A stretch of 5,970 nt of DNA. It comes from Anaerolineales bacterium UBA5069 (GTDB lineage Bacteria; Chloroflexota; Anaerolineae; Caldilineales; Caldilineaceae). The translations under genes and the position numbers were made by a program. A model generated the notes under the pieces. The model worked only from the letters and a program-made list of their open reading frames with translations, had not been told where the DNA came from and ran no database searches. Position 1 is the stretch's first letter. Each line of letters begins with the position of its first letter. Positions 1-5,970 of this stretch are shown one piece after another. Location: contig DIAV01000168.1 of assembly GCA_002415895.1 (NCBI GenBank), forward strand, positions 1 through 5,970, written 5' to 3'.

Positions 1-1
1 C

Positions 2-343
2 CTGGTGGCGCGCTGGCAAGCCGCCGAGGAAGCCATCTATGCCACGGGCGAGCCACTGGTGGCGTGGGATGCCGACGATCTCGCTGCCGCGTTTGGGGCA
101 GCCGGCCTCACCGTGGAAACATCCAGTGAGGATGAGCAGACCGACATGCAGATCACGCCTTCGCTGCTGGCGCGCTGGTTTGGCGTGGGCAGCGCCGACA
201 AACCCAGCTATGCCGACCGTCTCGCCGCGCAGCTTTCCCCTGCCGAAGTGGCGCAGGTGCGCGCCCTCATGGAGCGCCAGCTTGGCAACCAGGTGGTGGC
301 GTGGGCCAGCCGCACGGTCTATTTGGTGGCGCGCAACGTGTAG
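2..343 (+). CDS. 3' end of a gene with a methyltransferase-like C-terminal domain (possibly a RarA-methyltransferase fusion); partial
   Basis: The open frame enters from the left edge, so the start is missing; about 113 residues are visible before the TAG at 341-343. The visible part reads as a mixed alpha/beta C-terminal domain. A W-x-A-D-D-L-A-A-A-F-G-A-A-G-L segment around residues 21-36 looks like the helix and strand late in a class I SAM-dependent methyltransferase ('go to the region where the enzyme acts on an aspect of X-then-G-L/F'). It is followed by an ITPSLLARWF helix, a Y-A-D-R-L segment and a final V-x-Y-L-V-A-R strand, a common last beta strand in this fold. From memory, similar tails occur at the end of long Chloroflexi proteins that join the AAA+ ATPase RarA (MgsA), a replication-fork recombination factor, to a methyltransferase-like domain. 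None of the ATPase motifs is inside the window, so the fusion is inference. A strong terminator follows 27 bases after the stop, so this is the last gene of its transcript. Confidence 0.6.
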   Translation: MVARWQAAEEAIYATGEPLVAWDADDLAAAFGAAGLTVETSSEDEQTDMQITPSLLARWFGVGSADKPSYADRLAAQLSPAEVAQVRALMERQLGNQVVAWASRTVYLVARNV

Positions 344-370
344 AGCTTACGGTTTTCGTGGCGAACGAAC

Positions 371-414
371 AGGGGGCCCGGCTTCTCAATGAAGCCGGGC
401 CCCCTTGTTATTTT
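371..414 (+). terminator. Rho-independent terminator of the partial + strand gene
   Basis: A perfect 14-bp GC-rich stem pairs 372-385 (GGGGGCCCGGCTTC) with 391-404 around a five-base TCAAT loop, and A371-T405 extends it. The tract TTGTTATTTT at 405-414 follows directly, giving the U-run expected for transcription from the left. Read from the other strand, the hairpin is followed only by a weak T-rich stretch (CTGTTCGTT), so bidirectional use for the converging minus-strand genes is possible but poorer. Confidence 0.93.
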
Positions 415-445
415 GAGGTGTGTCGGGCAAGTACGCGAAGGTTTT

Positions 446-469
446 GTAGCGGCTGCTTTAGCTGCCGTT
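446..469 (+). repeat. REP-like hairpin element, copy A
   Basis: Read on the + strand, this 24-base unit starts with GTAG (446-449). An imperfect 7-bp stem follows, CGGCTGC (450-456) against GCTGCCG (461-467), with a TTTA loop and one T-T mismatch, and TT ends the unit. A 5' GTAG before an imperfect hairpin is the hallmark of REP elements mobilised by RAYT (TnpA-REP) transposases. Copies B and C in this window share the layout. No RAYT gene is present here, so the class assignment is inference. Confidence 0.72.
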
Positions 470-495
470 CTCAAGGACGCGCCGCGGTGCATACC

Positions 496-519
496 AACGG
501 CGGCTGAAGCCGTCGCTAC
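496..519 (-). repeat. REP-like hairpin element, copy B (inverted relative to copy A)
   Basis: On the minus strand it reads GTAG (516-519), then stem CGACGGC (509-515) paired with GCCGCCG (498-504) around a TTCA loop, then TT. It matches copy A at 20 of 24 positions and lies 26 bases away in the opposite orientation. The pair therefore resembles a REP doublet (BIME-like) and could also fold into one long hairpin. The + strand sequence before it (481-495) resembles the flank of copy C, so the repeated unit is probably longer than 24 bases. Confidence 0.72.
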
Positions 520-551
520 GCATCGTGTCTCGCATTTGCAAGACGCACCCC

Positions 552-956
552 CTACTTCCCCGCCCCCAATGCGTAGCTCATCTCATACATATGCGCGCCG
601 CCCTCAATAATAATGGCCATTGTCCCTGCCAGCCCTTCCAGTTCGTCGGTGCCGGAATCCGGCACGATGGTGATGACGAGCGAAGGCGCGCCGCGGTCCA
701 TAAGGCCCGTGTGCTGGAGCACAAAGCTGCCGCGCTTGCCCGCCAGCGTGCCGGTGACGCGCTCGATGGCTACATACCCCGCCGAACCCGCCACGGCTGT
801 GCCCGCGCTTAACATCTCGCCCTGGCTCATGGCCTCCAGGTCGCCGTGGAAGTGCTTGTCGATGGACAAGCGCCCCAGCAGCGCGCCTTCATTCATGTTG
901 TAGGGCGTGAGCGGGTTAAGCGTCACTTCAAACGTACCACGTGCCATGGTGGGCAT
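552..956 (-). CDS. DUF3224 family protein
   Basis: This 134-residue protein matches the DUF3224 family over its full length as I remember it. The family consists of small soluble beta-rich barrel proteins of about 130 residues with no established biochemical function. Visible family blocks are GTFEVTL (residues 7-13), GRLSIDKHFHGDLEA (28-42), the signature GEMLSAGTAVAGSAGYVAIE (46-65), GSFVLQHTG (76-84) and VPDSGTDELEGLAGTM (98-113), with a C-terminal HMYEMSYAL strand (122-130). There is no signal peptide or membrane segment, so it is probably cytoplasmic. The frame stays open upstream to 1067, but that extension translates the heptamer repeats. The chosen ATG at 956 has an AGGAG six bases before it; an ATG at 947 (MARGTF) is the alternative. 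The gene lies 126 bases downstream of the LysM gene on the same strand and converges on the + strand gene. Confidence 0.9.
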   Translation of the reverse strand: MPTMARGTFEVTLNPLTPYNMNEGALLGRLSIDKHFHGDLEAMSQGEMLSAGTAVAGSAGYVAIERVTGTLAGKRGSFVLQHTGLMDRGAPSLVITIVPDSGTDELEGLAGTMAIIIEGGAHMYEMSYALGAGK

Positions 957-962
957 ATGAAG

Positions 963-967
963 CTCCT
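963..967 (-). promoter_or_regulatory. Shine-Dalgarno site that sets the DUF3224 start
   Basis: The minus strand reads AGGAG here, six bases before the ATG at 954-956. The next in-frame ATG (945-947) would be 15 bases away, and the most upstream ATG (1065-1067) lies inside the heptamer repeats. The site therefore supports a 134-residue protein rather than the 171-residue reading. Confidence 0.75.
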
Positions 968-989
968 GCGTTGTGTGGCGGGCCGACGC

Positions 990-1082
990 ACTGGTGGACT
1001 GGTAAGTGGTAAGTGGTAACTGGTAAGTGGTAACTGAAATCAGTGTCAGCCAGTTACCAGTTACCACTTACAAGTTACCAGT
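990..1082. repeat. Inverted pair of heptanucleotide tandem arrays (A[C/G]TGGTA)
   Basis: Five consecutive heptamers occupy 998-1032 in the order ACTGGTA, AGTGGTA, AGTGGTA, ACTGGTA, AGTGGTA. A partial ACTG follows, and a degenerate ACTGGTG precedes them at 990. After a spacer, four units in the opposite orientation occupy 1055-1082: TACCAGT, TACCACT, TACAAGT, TACCAGT. The two arms can pair: 1010-1026 is perfectly complementary to 1054-1070 (17 bp). The outermost unit ends on the base next to the LysM stop codon. The structure would form the 3' end of that mRNA and lies ahead of the DUF3224 gene. It resembles the short tandemly repeated heptamers described between genes in cyanobacteria and other bacteria; any function is unknown. 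Confidence 0.88.
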
Positions 1083-2378
1083 CTACTGATAAATGATCAT
1101 GTTCGGCGTCACCTGCACGCCAAGGTTCTCGTTGAATGGCTCCACGCCCATGGACTGGGCATCGGTGAGCACGGGCACATCCCAGCGGTAGAACATCTTG
1201 AAGGCGGTGTACTTCACCGCATCCGATTCGGCAAAGAAGTTGTTGTACTTGGTAATCTTGCCCCACGGATCGCCCCAGCCATCGGCGCAGAAGGTGAGTT
1301 CAAGTTGCGAACTCGCCCAGCGCAGTGCGTCCTTGTCGATGATCATCTCGTCAAAAAACTGGTGCACAAGGAAGATGCGCCGCCCGCGAATCTGATTCTC
1401 CGTCATGTACTGTTCAACCGTATCCATCGCCTCGTTAATCTGCTCGCCCGTCACGAAGCCAATGGGGTTGCCTGGCACCGCCTGGTTGGGGTGGCTCATG
1501 GCAAACTCGGGGTCCACGGCAAGGTGTACGTTGGGGTATTTCAGATACTTGAGCACGGGCGAAATCGCTTCGCTCACCGAAACGTTGCCCACCTGAACGT
1601 CCAAAATGACGGCGATGTTTTCCTTGAGCCCCGCGGTGATGTACTGCATCACCGTGGCATCATCGAGGTACTCGAGGTAGTCGCCTTCTTCGGTGGGGGT
1701 GACGGTGGCCATGCCGTGCACAAGATGGAAGGCGGGCTTGACGCGCAAATTACTGCCGTTCACCGCATCGAGAACGCGCGCCTTTTCCTTGAGTTCGGCG
1801 GTGAGCGAGACGACACCCATTTCGCCCAGGATGCCCATCACGGGCACGTTGGGGCGGCCATAGTAGGTGAGCCAGGTTGTCTTGTAATAGGGCGAGGTGA
1901 TGGGCGCACTTTGCCCGGCGGCCGTCAGGCGCGAGACGATGAGCGATGACGAAATGGGCGACGCGGCGATGATTTGCGACGGCAGGCGCGGGTCAGCCTC
2001 AACCGGCAGCGCGCCGACCACACCATCCTCACCGGGGATGACAAGCACCTGCCCCACACGCAGGATGTCGGGGTTTGCGATCTTGTTGGCCTCGACGACT
2101 GCCGCCACGGTGACGTTATATTGCTTGACGATGGCGCCCAGCGTCTCACCTACCTGCACAGTGTGCAGAATGGCTGCCGGCGCTGCGGCTGTCACCATCT
2201 GCGTGGGGGTGAGCGCGGCGCTGTCGGTGAGTACCGCGCGCACGGAAAGGGGTGTCGTGGCAGCGGGAGACGGCTCTGTTGGCTCGCCTTGCGCATAGCC
2301 AACACGCAGCAAGGCCGTGGTGAGGGCGGCTGCCACAGTAAGCGCAACCAGCACGCGTGCCGCGGGGGAAAGGGCCAT
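1083..2378 (-). CDS. Secreted LysM-domain protein with an uncharacterised glycosidase-like C-terminal domain
   Basis: The protein has 431 residues. Residues 1-30 form a Sec-type signal peptide: Arg8, a hydrophobic run at about 9-24, and a plausible cleavage after GYA near residue 29. No lipobox cysteine is present. A low-complexity Ala/Thr/Pro linker leads to one LysM domain at about 71-116 (HTVQVGETLGAIVKQYNVTV ... ILRVGQVLVIPG), which would bind peptidoglycan or a related glycan. The C-terminal part, about 160-431, contains ILDVQVG (258-264), VHLAVDPEF (284-292), FLVHQF (336-341) and ADGWGDPW (365-372). As I recall, this order recurs in uncharacterised extracellular proteins of Actinobacteria and Chloroflexi, and the strand-acid-helix pattern suggests a TIM barrel. 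Asp260, Asp289, Glu291, His339 and Asp366 are candidate functional residues (inference). The start has AGGAG seven bases upstream. The gene lies 273 bases after secA on the same strand. Confidence 0.87.
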   Translation of the reverse strand: MALSPAARVLVALTVAAALTTALLRVGYAQGEPTEPSPAATTPLSVRAVLTDSAALTPTQMVTAAAPAAILHTVQVGETLGAIVKQYNVTVAAVVEANKIANPDILRVGQVLVIPGEDGVVGALPVEADPRLPSQIIAASPISSSLIVSRLTAAGQSAPITSPYYKTTWLTYYGRPNVPVMGILGEMGVVSLTAELKEKARVLDAVNGSNLRVKPAFHLVHGMATVTPTEEGDYLEYLDDATVMQYITAGLKENIAVILDVQVGNVSVSEAISPVLKYLKYPNVHLAVDPEFAMSHPNQAVPGNPIGFVTGEQINEAMDTVEQYMTENQIRGRRIFLVHQFFDEMIIDKDALRWASSQLELTFCADGWGDPWGKITKYNNFFAESDAVKYTAFKMFYRWDVPVLTDAQSMGVEPFNENLGVQVTPNMIIYQ

Positions 2379-2437
2379 GCGTTATCTCCTGGGCGTTGGG
2401 GGAAAACTTGCACTATGCGCGGATTTGCTCATCAGCG

Positions 2438-2469
2438 CTGAAGGTGATGACGTCTGCATACACCTTCAG
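2438..2469 (-). other. Hairpin in the untranslated leader of the LysM gene
   Basis: CTGAAGGTG (2438-2446) pairs perfectly with CACCTTCAG (2461-2469) over 9 bp around a 14-base loop that contains the palindrome GACGTC (2449-2454). It lies 60-91 bases before the LysM start codon and has no T-run on either side, so it is not a terminator. It could be an mRNA leader structure or a protein-binding site. I recognise no riboswitch in it. The rest of the gap from 2379 to 2606 shows only the LysM Shine-Dalgarno site and REP-like copy C. Confidence 0.4.
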
Positions 2470-2538
2470 GTCGCGCACAGAAAAACGATGCCGTGGGGAC
2501 ACTATCGAAAGTGGCGAGGATGCGTCGTGGTGCATAGC

Positions 2539-2562
2539 AACGGCAGCTAAAGCAGCAGCTAC
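2539..2562 (-). repeat. REP-like hairpin element, copy C
   Basis: On the minus strand it reads GTAG (2559-2562), then CTGCTGC (2552-2558), loop TTTA and GCTGCCG (2541-2547), then TT. The stem has two mismatches, more than copies A and B. Including the flank, 2524-2565 matches 481-522 (copy B and its flank) at 34 of 42 positions. It sits between secA and the LysM gene, about 2 kb from the other copies, as expected of a dispersed intergenic element. Confidence 0.7.
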
Positions 2563-2606
2563 GCAAGCCTGTGCGCTTTTACGAGATGCAGCATTTGGCC
2601 ACTAGC

Positions 2607-2642
2607 TGAAGCGAGGCTTCCAACTTTGGAAGCCTCGCTTCA
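2607..2642 (-). terminator. Hairpin just downstream of secA, possible terminator without a clear U-run
   Basis: A 16-bp perfect stem pairs 2607-2622 with 2627-2642 around a four-base loop and begins nine bases after the secA stop codon. On the minus strand the sequence after it is GCTAGTGGCCAAATGC, with no U-run, so it fits a canonical intrinsic terminator poorly. It may instead protect the secA 3' end or act with Rho. Each arm also contains the smaller palindrome GAAGC-GAG-GCTTC (2608-2620). Confidence 0.5.
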
Positions 2643-2651
2643 AGTTGCCGA

Positions 2652-5684
<3,033 letters not shown>

Positions 5685-5746
5685 CAGGTATCCTCACTTT
5701 CGGGGCGCGTCCTGCTTCAGTGCGGCGCACAAGCCCCAAGCGGCCT

Positions 5747-5752
5747 ATTTTA
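5747..5752 (-). promoter_or_regulatory. Possible -10 element for secA
   Basis: The minus strand reads TAAAAT here, about 63 bases before the secA start and within an otherwise GC-rich gap, which would give a leader of roughly 55 bases. The best -35 match at suitable spacing is only TTCGCC, so the call rests mainly on the AT-rich hexamer. Confidence 0.25.
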
Positions 5753-5943
5753 CCACGAAGTGTACGAGGGCGAATGCAGGCAAGACACCTTTCCCCCATT
5801 TGGCCCTGCGTAACCCTGCGCCGGTGTTTGTGTCCAGGCTACTTGGTGTAAGGCACGGAGCGAGGCCGTGTGGCGCCTGACTTTGACCCGGACAGCCCAT
5901 TCATGCCACCAAGGGTGGTGGGACTTCAGGCAGATGACCATAT
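5753..5943. other. Intergenic region upstream of secA, no gene recognised
   Basis: No convincing coding frame is present; a 63-codon open frame on the minus strand has no family resemblance and no ribosome binding site that I can see. The region holds several modest inverted repeats: CACGG (5854-5858) with CCGTG (5866-5870), CCACCA (5906-5911) with TGGTGG (5916-5921), and an outer GCCTGA (5875-5880) with TCAGGC (5926-5931) enclosing the second. CCCTGCG occurs twice, at 5804-5810 and 5814-5820. I recognise no tRNA or known structured RNA. Confidence 0.4.
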
Positions 5944-5970
5944 TCGGCGGTACAGGCGGTAGAGGCGGTA
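5944..5970. repeat. Nine-base tandem repeat cut by the window edge
   Basis: GGCGGTA occurs at 5946-5952, 5955-5961 and 5964-5970 with a strict 9-base period. The intervening dinucleotides are CA and GA. The array reaches the last base of the window, so its full length cannot be seen. Confidence 0.6.

Noticed and set aside
957..1067. N-terminal extension of the DUF3224 protein to a 171-residue form
   Set aside because: The extra 37 residues translate heptamer repeats, there is no suitable Shine-Dalgarno site, and family similarity begins only at MARGTF. AGGAG supports the ATG at 956.
998..1082. A possible CRISPR array
   Set aside because: The units are 7 bases long, directly adjacent and without spacers, and the two halves are in opposite orientation.
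1305..1949. A 214-codon open frame on the + strand opposite the LysM gene
   Set aside because: It is the antisense of a well-supported secreted protein, is rich in His and Gly as reverse readings of GC-rich genes often are, and shows no domain.
5750..5941. A small 63-codon gene on the minus strand upstream of secA
   Set aside because: Its composition is unlike a folded protein (runs of His, Trp and Arg), it matches no family I know, and no ribosome binding site stands out. It also overlaps the possible secA promoter.
5800..5945. A tRNA or other known structured RNA upstream of secA
   Set aside because: No cloverleaf, T-loop consensus or CCA end can be assembled from the small inverted repeats there.

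Overview
The window looks like an ordinary chromosomal segment of a fairly GC-rich bacterium. I suspect a member of the Chloroflexota (Anaerolineae or a relative). The SecA carries the kind of insertion before its ADITYGTNNEFGFDYLRDN block that I associate with that phylum, and the neighbouring LysM protein fits it too. This assignment is inference from memory of protein families, not a database result.

Layout. Positions 2-343 (+) hold the 3' end of a gene whose C-terminal domain resembles a class I methyltransferase-type tail; it may be the end of a RarA-methyltransferase fusion. A textbook Rho-independent terminator follows at 371-414. All other genes lie on the minus strand and converge on it: secA (5684 to 2652), then a secreted LysM protein with an uncharacterised catalytic-looking domain (2378 to 1083), then a small DUF3224 protein (956 to 552). 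All three have a good Shine-Dalgarno sequence 6-7 bases before the chosen start. SecA drives post-translational export, and the LysM protein is predicted to be a Sec substrate. The gaps of 273 and 126 bases, each with a hairpin or repeats, argue against a tight operon.

The intergenic DNA is the less ordinary part. It contains three copies of a 24-base hairpin element that begins with GTAG. Two of them, 26 bases apart in opposite orientation, follow the terminator, and one lies between secA and the LysM gene. They have the architecture of REP elements mobilised by RAYT transposases. Directly after the LysM stop codon lies a pair of oppositely oriented arrays of a degenerate heptamer (A[C/G]TGGTA). 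A nested hairpin follows secA. The last 27 bases of the window are three copies of a 9-base tandem repeat cut off by the window edge. I found no tRNA, rRNA, CRISPR array, insertion sequence or phage gene, and nothing that amounts to a new defence or mobile system.
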